Source of the DNA: Lepas anatifera
Lineage: Eukaryota > Arthropoda > Thecostraca > Lepadidae
Assembly (NCBI GenBank): GCA_034440635.1
Contig: JAOTON010002130.1
Coordinates: forward strand, 248,001 to 312,000
Length of the DNA: 64,000 nucleotides
Direction of reading: 5' to 3'
Shown here: positions 45,461-57,177 of the stretch, piece by piece
Layout: every line of letters begins with the position of its first letter
How positions within the stretch are numbered: the stretch's first letter is position 1
Position numbers and translations under genes: made by a program
Notes under the pieces: model-generated
Told to the model about the DNA's origin: nothing
What the model saw: the letters and a program-made list of their open reading frames with translations, nothing else
The model's database searches: none

Positions 45461-46714
45461 CTCCCCAGGCCTGAAGGCCGTATGAGAGATGAGAGAGGAC
45501 TAGGGAATTGTAAAGAAGAAGAAGATGCTGAGACTTAAGGTTTTTGCTGGTTCTTCCTATAAGGCCAATATTGCGGGCGACTGTTGATTCAACACTCCTG
45601 ATTTGAGCATCCCATTTGAATTTTTCATCTATTATGATTCCAAGGTATTTAGTTGTGGATTTTCTCGTCAAAAATTGACCGTGAATAGAAATTCTAATCT
45701 CACATTGCTCGGGAGGATTTGAAAAGAGTTGGTACGTGGATTTTTTGGGATCGATAGTGAGGCGGTTACTATTGAGCCAGGTGGTTAGTTTCGGAAGATT
45801 ATTGACGATGGATTCCTGGAGGTCTGCGGAGTTTTTGTCAGTGAAGATAAGGACAGTGTCGTCCGCGAATTGAAGGAATTTACAGGCAGTGGTACTGAGG
45901 TTAATGTCGTTAATATAGAGCAGGAAGAGCAGGGGGCCCAACAGGGATCCCTCGTGGGACGCCACAGGGCATTTTCTGGGGAAGGGGGGATAATATGGAG
46001 TTGAATTTGACAACTTGCGACCGATTTTGAAGGTAAGTTCTGAACAAGTTTAATGGAAAGTTGGATATGCCATAAACCTGTAGTTTTTTAAGGAGAATTT
46101 CATGGTTGACAGTGTCAAAAGCTTTTGAAAAGTCAAGATAGATGGCAGCACTGACTTCCCTGTGGCTTAGAGCAGAAGTAATGTGATCATGCAGTAAGGT
46201 TAATGGCATGTAGGTACTATGATGTTTACGGAAGCCGAATTGGTGAGCGTTGAGTATATTTTGAGATCTAATGAATTCGGATAACTGGATGAACACAATT
46301 TTTTTCGAGTACTTTAGAAAGAACACTGAGTAAGCTAATGGGTCGATAGTTACTGAAGCAGAGGGGATCTCCAGACTTGAAGATGGGGACGACCACAGAC
46401 CTTTTAAATACTGTGGGGAATACACCCCTACTTAAGCAAAGGTTAAACAGGTGTGTTAAGTATGGAGTTATGGTGGATGATATAGACTTCAAAATTTTTG
46501 GAGTCAGACAATCTGAGGTCGCTGATGAGTTGTCCAGGTTATGAATGATGGAGAGGATAGATTGAGGATCAATGAATTGAAACTGAAAAGGTTCAATAGG
46601 TGGTGGGCGGTTAGTTAGGTATGACATGGGGTCGACTTCTGACTGACCAAGTTTTTCATCCAATATGGGAGCTATGGAGCCAAAAAATTCATTGAATTTG
46701 TTTGCAATAACCAT
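45372..46714 (-). pseudogene. LINE reverse transcriptase (CR1/L2-like)
   Basis: Three overlapping frames. 46268-46714 has NYRPISLLSVLSKVLEK. 45910-46425 has FGFRKHHSTYMPL, the catalytic Asp in YLDFSKAFDTVNHEILL, then GVPRGIPVG. 45372-46013 has EGSLLGPLLFLLYINDI, the active site FADDTVLIF and TTKYLGIIID. Frame changes lie near 46300 and 45965. All catalytic Asp residues remain. Confidence 0.85.
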
Positions 46715-46794
46715 TGGTGAGTCAAAAATGGTGCTTTCGTGGACAAACTGGTCTGGGAGGGAGGGTTTACATTTATTTTTATGAACCAGCGAAT

Positions 46795-47109
46795 TCAGAA
46801 CTTTCCAAAGCCTGGCGGGATTAGACCTACATTCTTCAAGCTTTCGTTCATAGTAATTTTTTTGGCGTGACGAATGAGTGACGAGAGACGGTTTCGATAA
46901 TTTACGTAGGTTGAATGGTTGAGAGTGGAGGGTTCGCGAATATATTTCTTATATAGTTCATTCTTTTTGTTTATGCTTCGGAGCAAGCCAAAGGAAATCC
47001 AAGGCTGGACCGGGATATTTCTTCTGTCAGATTTTTTTACACTAAGAGAGACTATTTCAGAGCTAATTGTATTGGTGATGAAGCTCGCTGCTTGATCAGG
47101 GTCTTGCAT
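46795..47109 (-). pseudogene. LINE endonuclease-RT linker
   Basis: The reading IPVQPWISFGLLRSINKKNE and following is the linker that precedes RT in CR1-like elements. A short gap and frame change separate it from the endonuclease (47148) and from RT (46714). Confidence 0.6.
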
Positions 47110-47147
47110 GTTCAGAACACTTCTCAGCTTGTGAAATAAGGCTGAAT

Positions 47148-47894
47148 TCAGCGCGTCAATTTTCCGAAAGTCAAAACAAATGTTAGAGTTGGGGGTTTAA
47201 GTTTAGCCTTAATGTTTGAGATGTTAATGTTGGCATAGATTGGGAAGTGGTCGCTAATATCAGAGAGTATCACCCCCGAATCTTTTATCAGGTTGGGATC
47301 ATTGAAGAAGATGTTGTCAATGAGAGTACTGGAATCCGAGGCAACACGAGTAGGGCGAGAAATAGACGGGAAAAGACCAATGGATGCCAAGGTATTGAGG
47401 AAGAGGGCTGATTGGTCATCACATTCATGTTTTAAGAGATCTATATTAAAGTCCCCTCCTAATATACAAAGTTTGGACTCAGAGTTCATCGTTGTTATAA
47501 CTGGTTCTAGATAGTCTAAGAATTGAAGAAGGGGGTATGAGGGGGAACGGTATGATGTGCCAATTATTATATTTTTGTTGTTTGGAATCTTAATTTCGAC
47601 GAAAACCGATTGAAATTCAAGCTTGTCACAGCAGAGTTTATTTCTTCTGTTGTAAGATATAGAATCATGGATGTACATAGCTGAGCCTTTACCTCTAATG
47701 TTGCCAGGTGATGACACTTCCAGCCTATAATTTATAAGGTTGTATGAGAGGGCAAGTGCTGGATCCAACCAGGTCTCACTAAACAGAATGAGTTGAGGTT
47801 TGGTATGAAGTTGATGTATAAGAAGTTCGAGCTGGTCAAAATTTTTGGGTAGGGACCGTATGTTGACATGTAGAACAGAAACATCTGGAACCAA
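47148..47894 (-). pseudogene. LINE AP-type endonuclease (CR1/L2-like)
   Basis: 248 codons with LHVNIRSLPKNFDQLELL, the catalytic Glu in FSETWLD, GTSYRSPSYP, GGDFNIDLLKH and SDHFPIYANI, which are the expected APE blocks in order. The domain itself is open; the frame is lost at 47148 before the linker. The reading extends slightly upstream of the ATG at 47894. Confidence 0.85.
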
Positions 47895-48364
47895 GTTATT
47901 TGAGGTGGAAAGAGAATTTAGAGGAGCAGTGAGGTTGAGGTATTCACAATTTTCAAGGACTGTTTGGAACAGGTCTGCCGAGAAATCAGGGTCGTCATTT
48001 AGGTAGGAGTATGTGGGACAGAATCTGGTACCTATCTCTAGAGGAAAAGAGCAGAGGGGTGGTCAAGGTATAGGGAGACAAAATTAAAGATGGGGTGAGA
48101 AGTCAAGCAATTTACTGGAAGAAACAAATGAGCAGGGAAGCAACAAGGTTAGAAAAAATGAAGAACTAGATGACAGGAGCAAAAAAGAAGAAGGTGGGGA
48201 GTGGGGAAAGATGAAAAAACTAGAGGTTGTTGAGAAGTTGCTAACTAGACAAGTTTGTGAGACCTAAAGAAGCTATCTGTTTGAACATCCCGCTGTTACT
48301 GGGCAGGTTAGGACTAATTTGAAACTTGTAGCCCTACATCTGAACAAAAGGGGGCATGACTTGG

Positions 48365-49290
48365 TTAGCTGTACTTGTGGGGGGGGAGGATGGACCAGCC
48401 GACCGCTTCTACTTTTCCCCTGCACCACTGAGTCTGCGGCAGGTTCCCCACCAACAACCTGGCAGGGGGTGGCGCGGAACACCCCCACAGAACCAGCGGC
48501 CACCCCCCGGCCATCCCAGCAGACGGCCGCCCCAAGGCCCCCCACCAGGCCCACACAAGCTGAAGGCTCAGGGCAACCAACAGGAGAGCTGGAGAGCACA
48601 ACAGAGATGCGATCTGACTGCCCAGAGGGCGCCACAGGCGGGCCCGGGCTGGGGGGCCGTGGGACAGCCCCCTGCCCATCCCGCTGTCATCAACATCCCC
48701 AGCATGCACAGCGGCAGACTCCCTCAGGGGAGGAGCACCACCAGGAGCAGCAACAGCAGAATCCGCAGGGGCCTCAGGTACAGCAGGAACCTCAGGTACA
48801 GCAGGAACCTCAGGTACCTGAGGAACCCCAGGCACAGCGGCAGCTACAGAGGTCGAAGGAGGGACAGCAGGCTGAGGATCCCCAGGGACAGCCAGGGAGC
48901 CAGGCGGGCCCACCACACCAGGGGGAGGTGCAGAGCCCCCACCCAGATCACCAGGCGCCAAGACCAATGGGGATCCAGGGCGAGGCACCTGATCACCCCG
49001 AGAAGCTCCAGCCCGAGAGCCAGAGAGGGTTGCCGAGGAGCGAACACGGTCAGTCCTATGGGGCCTCTCTGCTTTGTTGCAGAGAGCCAGGATATCTTCT
49101 TTGGTGGCGCCAACCCCCACCTCAACAGCGCGAGAGGAACCCTTTGGCCTAATGAAGATTCTCCCTTTGTCCGTATAATGGGATTGAAGAGGGGACTTGT
49201 CCTTGGGATTGTGGAGCGCTCGCAGGATCTTGACGACAGCAAGCCTCTCAGCAGTAAGGCTCTCATGGACACCAAGCCCCTTCTTAACCC
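48365..49290 (-). pseudogene. LINE ORF1, C-terminal part
   Basis: Reads GLGVHESLTAERLAVVKILR, then QSHYTDKGRIFIRPKGSSRA, then a long Pro/Ala/Val-rich tail with repeats of VPEVPAVPE near 48760-48830. The GRIF block matches the fragment at 33348-33926. No zinc knuckle was recognised. The N-terminal part lies beyond the insertion at 49290-50466. Confidence 0.65.
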
Positions 49291-50466
49291 TATTTCCGGC
49301 AGGGGGGCTAATATTGCCCCTAAGGTTTTTCAAGAATATCTCCGAAACGGCTTGCGATAGAACTTTGAAACTTCCTGACTTTTCCTAAAACTAGTACAGG
49401 CAGGTTTTCTGAATTGTCAATATTATATATTTACCAGGGGCGGAGCTATGGCTGGGTTTTGGGGAGGTTCTATCCACAAACCAAGTATTATCGTATGCGA
49501 TGGGTTCTTTGTAAAGGAAGCCGTCTCTGCTGATCCTGATACCAGTTATATGGTTTTATTATATATTTTTATGTGAGATGATAGTGCATTCACAATTGTC
49601 ACTATTTGTATTCATCAGGGGCGGTTACAGCAGTTCAAAATGGGGGAATGTTATCAAGAAGGACTAAACGTTAGTAAGTGAGAAGACTGCTTACAGCCGT
49701 GCCAGGGCGAATACAATTGAGTATATGAAATTCAAAATAGTTATAACCAAATTCTAGATTACCAGAGGCGTGTCCAGTCACTACACATTTTCAAAATGCA
49801 TATTCCAGCCAGTATCACCGCCGCGACTCAATATCGTTGTATATTAAAAATGTGGTTCCAATCACCCCCACCCGCCCCTCCCGACGAGGCCCTTGATCCG
49901 CCATGTCACCCCCTTTCCCAGAGCTGCCATGGGAGGGTAAAAATTATCGAAATAAATTTCAACTAGTCGAGGGACTAATATACTCATGCATACCACTCGC
50001 ATATTGTTGGGATGTATTTTACCCCACTGTTTTACCTTCTGCATCCGCCCCTGATGAGTTTTTCTTTTTTCATTTATTTATGTGTCAAGATGCCAAGCAG
50101 TATATCGGCTTCAATCCGCGTAACAAAATTTTTAGGTTGTATATATTTCCCTCATAGTCCTGGTCCTGGAACTGCCATTGAATTTCGAATTTTGCGTAAC
50201 TCAGTATATGACAATTTTGGGTCAATTATTTGTAAGTCTGAACTAGTTTTGTGAAAATCGTACAACAGAGACAAGGGTTATGGAAAATCTAAAAATACAC
50301 AAATTATATATTTTGCGACTTTCTCCTTAAAAATCAAAATTTTGAAATTTTCTTTTTCAAAATAAAGTTGAGCGTCGAATCTATAGCACTTTGAATTTTC
50401 AAAATCGGCCGGTTAGATTACGAGATCTTGGGGGGCCGATTTGCCCCCTGCCGGAAATGGGGGTGC
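49290..50466 (+). mobile_element. TIR insertion of about 1.2 kb in LINE ORF1
   Basis: The two halves of ORF1 are separated by AT-rich DNA bounded by inverted ends: ccctatttccggcagggggg on the left, and on the right a stretch that reads cccatttccggcagggggc in reverse complement. Inside are further short CAGGGGCGG words at 49436 and 49617 and ccgcccctg at 50047-50055, probably smaller nested elements. No transposase frame. Ends are approximate to about 15 bp. Confidence 0.5.
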
Positions 50467-50760
50467 GGGGCCTGACGGAAATGGGTTAAGGGGCTTGGTG
50501 CGCTGCCTGTAGACAGCCTCCCTTTCGTCAAGGTTGATAAACCTGAGAAGAATAGTGTTCCTGTTTTGGAGGCGATGACAAGCTGATATGGCCAGAGGGT
50601 GGATGGTGATTCCAAGAAACTTCCTGACCAGGTTGAGGGCCCCTGTTTTAGTGTCCTCACCAGGGTGAAATGGAGGGATCACGCTGCCAGACAGAATCAA
50701 AGTGGAGAGCCGGCTATATTGAGCCTGCATTTCCAAGGAAGATTTTAGCTTGGCTTGGTT
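50467..50760 (-). pseudogene. LINE ORF1, middle part
   Basis: Reads EMQAQYSRLSTLILSGSVIP, then LAISACHRLQNRNTILLRF. This is the block that follows the coiled coil in the related fragment at 34341-33930 (QYSR, then TACHRLKNRSVILVRF). The coiled coil itself is missing here: upstream lies a piece of another LINE. Confidence 0.65.
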
Positions 50761-50822
50761 TTACGAGATAGAGCAGCACAGTGAGTCTACAGAATTTCAC
50801 ATCGAATGTATAACTTAGCGCA

Positions 50823-51413
50823 TCATTGTGACCCGGTGGACAATATTCGACACAGATAAGCGATTTGAGCACAAACATCAATCACCAACAGTTCTGTCCC
50901 CTCCACCTCCAGCTCCGTACGTCTCACAGATGCTATGCTGCTGCGGATGGCACAGGCCACACCTTCGGCGTAAGTCGGCCGGTCTCGTCCATGCCAGGTA
51001 AGACTTGGAAGCACCGATTGGAGCTCTGCTGTTTCAACGTTTAACCATGTTTCGGTTCATGAAATAACACAAGACTGTTTCAATTCCATCGAACATCGGA
51101 TGCTCCGAACATTTTGAGTCACTTTCCGAAGGCCTTCACTACCAGCGACGGTGTCAGGAAGGCCGGGGTTGACTTCAACATCGCCACAAACCACGAGTCG
51201 AGTTATGTTGGCTGTGGATGTGGATTTCGAGTCGTGCCGCACTTTGCTGTGCAGAAACCTGGGAGCGCGGCCGGGTGTTTCCGGAGCTTTGGTCGCCACT
51301 GCCAGAGTGCTCGGTTGCTGGCTGCCATGCTGGGGAGGGGCATGATGGTTGGCTCCCTTAGCAGACGTAGAGGCATGATAAAACTGGCCCGGGAAGGCCT
51401 CGAACCAGGCCAT
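50823..51413 (-). pseudogene. LINE endonuclease start with 2A-like motif
   Basis: The minus-strand frame 51413-51057 ends with RLVVCGDVEVNPGLPDT followed by RKVTQNVRSIR, an N-terminal endonuclease block. 51014-50823 continues in another frame with LTWHGRDRPTYAEGVACAIR. The GDVEVNPG segment matches the 2A consensus except that the final Pro is Leu. 2A-like motifs at this place are known in CR1/L2-type LINEs. RT is absent; the piece joins the next LINE at about 50790. Confidence 0.65.
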
Positions 51414-51426
51414 TTTTTAAAGATTT

Positions 51427-51496
51427 TAACTGGGGGGGCATTTGCCCCCAGTCGGCCGAAATGCCCCCCCCAGGGCCCGGAAATTGCCCCCCCAGT
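51427..51496. repeat. 70-bp palindromic mini-element
   Basis: Starts actgggggggcatttgcccc and ends gcccccccagt, so its ends are inverted copies; inner words gcatttgccccc and gaaatgccccccc also pair. It lies between the LINE fragment and the TIR element at 51513. Probably a very small foldback element. Confidence 0.55.
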
Positions 51497-51512
51497 GAAA
51501 TGGACAGATGAC

Positions 51513-52548
51513 TTAACACGCGCATTGACGGAGGTCTGAGCCACCTTCGCTTTGACTGGGGAGGGCGGGTACCCGCCCCCTAAGATCTTGAGAACCACGC
51601 TAGGTAGTGAAAACAGTACACGATGTTGGGTAGCCCGTCCACTTCTCCATCGAAAATATTGGACCATTTTTTGTCAGGTCACATTTAAGGTCAATAGAGG
51701 TCAGGGGCGTAGCCAAGGGGGAGGGGCGGCAGGGACAGCCGCCCCTCCATGGAGGCAACAGCCGCCCCCTGAGGACACGTGGCGCGCGAAGCGCAGCTCG
51801 CCCGCACTATGCTCTGTGGCCAAATTTTGCATTTTATACCAGACAGGGCCCTCTTAAGCCCTCTTCAGCACTCTATTCTGTAACAAGCAGGGCCCTTTTT
51901 ACCCATCAGGGCCCTTTGGCGCTGTCGCAGGGGCCCTTTTCGGGGCGCCGCCCCTCCCTGAGCGAAATCCTGGCTACGCCCCTGATAGAGGTCAAACATA
52001 CCGTCATAAGGATAACATGTAAATTAAGGTTTTCGGCCATTAAATCTGAACAAGTAAAGATGGAGCAAAACAACTTAAACTGTATGAATCCTCGCATCAA
52101 GCCGAAACGAATGATATATAATATGACATTGCTAGGTGAAATCAAGGATTTGACCTGACGTGAGGTCAGTTCAAGGTCAAATGATATAAAATGCATATCA
52201 TTAGAACTGCAAAGACAAGGAAAATCTAATGCAGTAAAAATAAACTCTATAAAAATACCAAAACATGTTTTAGAGAACTCGCTAGGGGAATCATATGATA
52301 TGAGTTTCAATTGGATAAGTTCACCTTATTCCGACTTATGCTATCTTGAACTTTTTTTAGATCAGGTCACTTAAACTGTAATGGTGACCCGACCTGAGAT
52401 GATGTAACCAAAAATTTTTGACAAAAGTTGTAAAAATGATCAGAGAAAAGGTACACCAAGTACGGCGGCGCAACGCGCGGCCGTTTTTCTGCTGTCTCCG
52501 AAAAACCCGGAGAGGGCGGGTACCCGCCCCCGTCAATGCTTGTGTTAT
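51513..52548 (-). mobile_element. Non-autonomous TIR element with GC palindromes, copy 2
   Basis: Inverted relative to copy 1 at 6463. Left end TTAACACGCGCATTGACGG; right end ccgtcaatgcttgtgtta. Subterminal palindromes agggcgggtacccgcccc lie at 51562-51580 and 52513-52530. Without the nested hAT-type element (51702-51984 plus duplication) it is about 745 bp. The interior matches copy 1 over its aggtca-rich AT sequence. Confidence 0.8.
51702..51984 (+). mobile_element. hAT-type MITE with perfect 8-bp duplication
   Basis: 283 bp from CAGGGGCGTAGCC to GGCTACGCCCCTG, flanked by atagaggt at 51694-51701 and 51985-51992. Same orientation as the 3596 copy and very similar to it throughout. The best preserved of the four copies. 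Confidence 0.95.
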
Positions 52549-54615
52549 TATTATGGTGATAGCATACATAAGCATCATCACCCGCAAATAAGTAAAAGGG
52601 CCAGCCAAACTTCAACCTGATGCTGACAACAAACTTTCCACATTAGTACCAAAAACGTTTCGAATTTGGGCTCCTCGTTGCCTTCCGCAGCGGCTGGTTA
52701 TACAAATTTCCGGTTTACTCCCATGTTGACTGAGATCAGGAAATTGTTGGTCACGAAGAGGGGGAGGGTGATTGAGGATGCCAACAAATGTTCCGATTAG
52801 GTGGATAAAAACATTCGATGGCCACGCGGTGTTGGAAAGGGTACCCTTGGCTTCCTATTAGATGGGTAGTGTGCTAAAAATATTGCGTCAAGTAAATATC
52901 AAACTGCCAACAATTAGTTTTAAACTGTGAGACAAGTCGCTTTTTTCTGTGGTTTTATGAATACCGCTAGGAGTCGTTTTAGCCTCAAATCTGGCCTTTG
53001 TGGTGTTTATTTTGGCTATTTTAGTGGACATAAGATTTTGCCCCTCTATTGGCCCTTTTTCTAGCTCGGTTTGACCTTTTCCGCTGAAAAAAACTTAGCA
53101 GCCCTGGGCAGCATCCATAATCTTTAGACATGGAATAACACACAAATTGAAAAACATTTTTTTAACACTAACGCGTCTAAGTTTATTAAACCCTCTCAAA
53201 ATGGGATCTTGCTCGCCTGAAGACACTATAATGGCCAGCACAAGAAATGTCCCCCCACTGACTTTTCGTTACAAAATGCCCTGCCTCGAACCCGTGATAG
53301 TCTGCTTGGGTGGCGGGCTCTTTCGCACTGCGCTGCCGCGCTGTTCCCGGCGTTGTGCGTTCACTGTTGGCAACTGTGCTAGGGCTCAGTGGTTGAGCGA
53401 GCAGATCGCTAAGGGGTAAGAAGGGTGCGACTGAACGAAGGCAGAGCCGACGCTGGTTGTGATCGTCCAGTTCTAAATAATTTGAAGCGCATGACACTCA
53501 GGAAGTCACGTGACACCCTTAGCTGGCCAGGCTCCAGGTAATACCACGGTAAATAGGTAGTGTTTAGGGAAGTCGAGTCGCCGTCACCGTCAACGCTGCG
53601 CGACACCGGCGCCACCCGCTCCAGCCCACTGCCAGCTCTTCCAAAGGCAGTTGCCGTCACAGTGAGATAGGTGACATCCAGAATAAGATATAACAAAGTA
53701 CGAACAGTATGGCAAATAACAAAAAAATATAACCTGAATATAAGGTCAAGAAATGATCAGATACAAATTTAATACTTCCTGAAAATACCTAAGCATGAGG
53801 TTTTTAATGAAATAAACCTTTTTGAAATTTATTTCATTGTTAATAGAAACCTAATTCAAATTGCGTTTATCTTTACATCTCACCTAATGATGTCCTTCGC
53901 CTTTATCTCGTGACCTAATTAGACTCGGACTAAGCATTCTACAAGACACATTGGGACCCATGGGAAAATTCAATTACAAAGTTTGAGCGAACTCGAAGTG
54001 GTGACTGTGAACAGCTTGGTCGATCCGTCCTGAAATGGCCCAGTTGTTGGAGCCGTTAGACCGACCTGTCAGCCGGCGCAGCATCTGTTCGGCGGTGGTG
54101 GCGACATCTGCGCTGGGCGGCTGTCGCCGGTACTGCGGGTACACCCGACCCATCATGGCAGGGAGCGCTGACAGAGGCCCCTCGGCGGACGGCGGAGCAG
54201 AGGTGAGGAGGTGCTGCAGCAGAACCTCCTCTACCGGAGATACCTCCACCTCTGCCGAGAGAGAGAGAGAGAGAGAGAATGTCAGGTGCTGTGGCAGAAC
54301 CTCATTAACCAAAAATACTTCCACCCCAGCCAAGAGGTATGTGTCAAGGTCTAAAGACTACCATTTTGAAATTATACTAAAAATGCTTAAAGATGCCCTG
54401 TAACTCCCAAAGGTGATAACTTCCGTCAAATGTGGGATGTCGCCGAAACATCCATAACAAACATACCATAACATGGTACGGCCTCAGCCAGGGCGTGTCA
54501 GAAAAGGTGCAGCTGTTGCAAAAGAAAACTGGATCTAGGACAACTGAGAACGCTTTCCGTCCAATTACCGGATAGTGCGACTTATGAGCTCATCACGCTG
54601 CTTCCTGATTCATCT
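52549..54615. other. No gene recognised
   Basis: Mixed AT-rich sequence. A GA microsatellite lies at 54260-54278. tRNA-like words occur near 53280 and 53390 but do not fold together. No domain-bearing frame. Confidence 0.45.
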
Positions 54616-55726
54616 CCAGTGTGGCCCTGCTGGAACACCAGTGTGGCCCCTGGAACACCAGTGTGGCCCCTGGAACACCAGTGTGGCCCCTGGAACACCA
54701 GTGTGGCCCCTGGAACACCAGTGTGGCCCCTGGAACACCAGTGTGGCCCCTGGAACACCAGTGTGGCCCCTGGAACACCAGTGTGGCCCCTGGAACACCA
54801 GTGTGGCCCCTGGAACACCAGTGTGGCCCCTGGAACACCAGTGTGGCCCCTGGAACACCAGTGTGGCCCCTGGAACACCAGTGTGGCCCCTGGAACACCA
54901 GTGTGGCCCCCTGGAACACCAGTGTGGCCCCTGGAACACCAGTGTGGCCCCTGGAACACCAGTGTGGCCCCTGGAACACCAGTGTGGCCCTGGAACACCA
55001 GTGTGGCCCCTGGAACACCAGTGTGGCCCCTGGAACACCAGTGTGGCCCCTGGAACACCAGTGTGGCCCCTGGAACACCAGTGTGGCCCCTGGAACACCA
55101 GTGTGGCCCCTGGAACACCAGTGTGGCCCCTGGAACACCAGTGTGGCCCCTGGAACACCAGTGTGGCCCCTGGAACACCAGTGTGGCCCCTGGAACACCA
55201 GTGTGGCCCTGGAACACCAGTGTGGCCCCTGGAACACCAGTGTGGCCCCTGGAACACCAGTGTGGCCCCTGGAACACCAGTGTGGCCCCTGGAACACCAG
55301 TGTGGCCCCTGGAACACCAGTGTGGCCCCTGGAACACCAGTGTGGCCCCTGGAACACCAGTGTGGCCCTGGAACACCAGTGTGGCCCCTGGAACACCAGT
55401 GTGGCCCCTGGAACACCAGTGTGGCCCCTGGAACACCAGTGTGGCCCCTGGAACACCAGTGTGGCCCCTGGAACACCAGTGTGGCCCTGGAACACCAGTG
55501 TGGCCCCTGGAACACCAGTGTGGCCCCTGGAACACCAGTGTGGCCCCTGGAACACCAGTGTGGCCCCTGGAACACCAGTGTGGCCCTGGAACACCAGTGT
55601 GGCCCTGGAACACCAGTGTGGCCCCTGGAACACCAGTGTGGCCCCTGGAACACCAGTGTGGCCCCTGGAACACCAGTGTGGCCCCTGGAACACCAGTGTG
55701 GCCCCTGGAACACCAGTGTGGCCCCT
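54616..55726 (+). repeat. 20-bp minisatellite (about 55 copies)
   Basis: The unit is GTGTGGCCCCTGGAACACCA. Most units are identical; at least seven are 19 bp (one C lost from CCCC) and one is 21 bp (near 54901). All six reading frames are open for 360-390 codons because neither strand of the unit contains a stop word. Confidence 0.97.
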
Positions 55727-56700
55727 ATCTTATACTAGTGAACACGCTTTTGTCATGTTCCAGCTTGCTCCCCTATGTTTTTATATGTAATCGGATGTGC
55801 TGATCATTATTTTTTTTTTTATAATGTTTGTCTCTTGTGGGAAACACCCAGTGCGCAGCTTGACACTGGGTGCTGAGCCTGAGACATATTTACTGCCCGT
55901 ACTAGAACGACGTGTTTTGTATATTTGGGGTGATGATGAGGTGAGAGCGACTGAAGATGAGAGCATGAGTGAATATAACTCCCTCCGTTGCCCCCCGGGC
56001 CAGCAAGCGAGGTGAAAACCTGTTGTTCACCAGCCCCCGGGAGCAACGAAGGGAACGGGGATTTTCTCGTCTGGTTGTCGATCCAAATGATGTCGATGTC
56101 AGAAAAAAAGATAAAGTCAAGTCTATACTCACCCTTTTAGACTCTCCCGGTTTCTATTCTGAAAAGAAGATGATGAGGTGCGAGTGACTGAAGATGAGAG
56201 CATGAAGTGAGGCATGAATTGATATGTGTGTCAGGTGTGGGAGCACCACAAAGTGACTCGACATTGGGTGCTGAACCACAGACATGTTTAATATACGTTG
56301 GTTATAACGCGTTACGATTCCAGAGAGATGCAAAGGCGCCAGGACCTCCCCGGCGCAACCCGCCCGACCGAAACCTGACAGACCCAAAGGGAGTCAAAAT
56401 CTGTAGGTGTTGGAACATCTGCTGTCTCTAATGGATATCGGTATAGCACAGGTAATTCAAAGCTCCCCCCATCCCCCCAGGCCGCCGCCAAACAGATCAC
56501 AGCCAAGGAGGCCCCGGCACCTCCGCGAGAACATAAATGATACCTGCAAGATTAAGTGACAAGTGCAAGATTATTTTGACAACTACTTCACACAATTTTT
56601 TTTTGCTAGCACGGAGCGATTGAAAGGCTGGCATTTTGACATTTTTGGAACTGACTCGCTCTCAGAGCGCTTGAACTATTAACGTTTGCTAAACGATACA
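55727..56700. repeat. Unassigned; diverged direct duplication
   Basis: Two words recur about 250-400 bp apart in direct order. gacactgggtgctgagcc (55862) matches gacattgggtgctgaacc (56260), and gatgatgaggtgagagcgac (55933) matches gatgatgaggtgcgagtgac (56170). Their relative order is swapped, so this is a permuted or nested old tandem duplication. No gene seen. Confidence 0.5.
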
Positions 56701-56707
56701 TACATAC

Positions 56708-56780
<73 letters not shown>

Positions 56781-56938
56781 AGTTATAGACTGTTGTAATT
56801 TTGCAGCTTTGGAAAATTGCTCCTAGGCTGGGACTCGAACCCAGGTCTCCGGATTTCCGGCCCGGCATGCTAACCACTACACCACTCAGGAGCCTGAATT
56901 TTCCTTTCAAGTTTGCGTATTTATACTCATATATATAT

Positions 56939-57002
<64 letters not shown>
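56701..57002. repeat. AT microsatellites flanking a tRNA-like sequence
   Basis: TA-rich dinucleotide runs at about 56706-56780 and 56930-57000, with a few tacata interruptions. Confidence 0.9.
56819..56893 (-). tRNA. tRNA-like sequence, probably a pseudogene or SINE head
   Basis: The minus strand starts GCTCCTGAGTGG and ends CTAGGAGC, giving a 7-bp acceptor stem (9 bp with one mismatch). The A-box region is tggtgtagtggttagca. The T-arm ctggg/ttcgagt/cccag is perfect with B-box ggttcgagtcc. A ccggg/tccgg pair gives an anticodon-like stem, with GGA in the loop but C where U33 is expected. Two extra bases lie between T-arm and acceptor. This argues for a tRNA-derived repeat rather than a working tRNA. 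Confidence 0.5.
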
Positions 57003-57003
<1 letters not shown>

Positions 57004-57177
57004 AACAAAAATAATTTATTTTGTTTCACATATAACTCGTCGTTAATATGCTCTTTATCTCACCCCCACAGCAGCCGCTCGCCAGCAGGAGACAGGCCGC
57101 GCTTCGACACGCCCTCCCCGTTCAATAGATTGTAGGCTGACGACCAGCCCGGTCGGCCGGTGAGGTTACCAAATGTG
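57003..57177. other. No gene recognised
   Basis: Short unassigned stretch leading into the 48-bp repeat. Confidence 0.4.

Larger units (their letters stand above)
45041..50760 (-). mobile_element. CR1/L2-like LINE, nearly complete
   Basis: Minus strand, in order: ORF1 (50760 to 48365, interrupted by a TIR insertion), a gap of about 470 bp, endonuclease (47894-47148), linker, RT (46714-45372) and a C-terminal domain (to 45041). There is no RNase H. The order, the FADD active site and the C-terminal segment fit the CR1/L2/Daphne group; the exact clade is not certain. Several frameshifts make it inactive. Confidence 0.85.

Noticed and set aside
53270..53430. tRNA gene or SINE near 53.3 kb
   Set aside because: A B-box-like word on the minus strand and an A-box-like word on the plus strand do not belong to one fold.
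54575..55803. Six overlapping frames of 360-390 codons
   Set aside because: All come from the 20-bp minisatellite, which lacks stop words on both strands.
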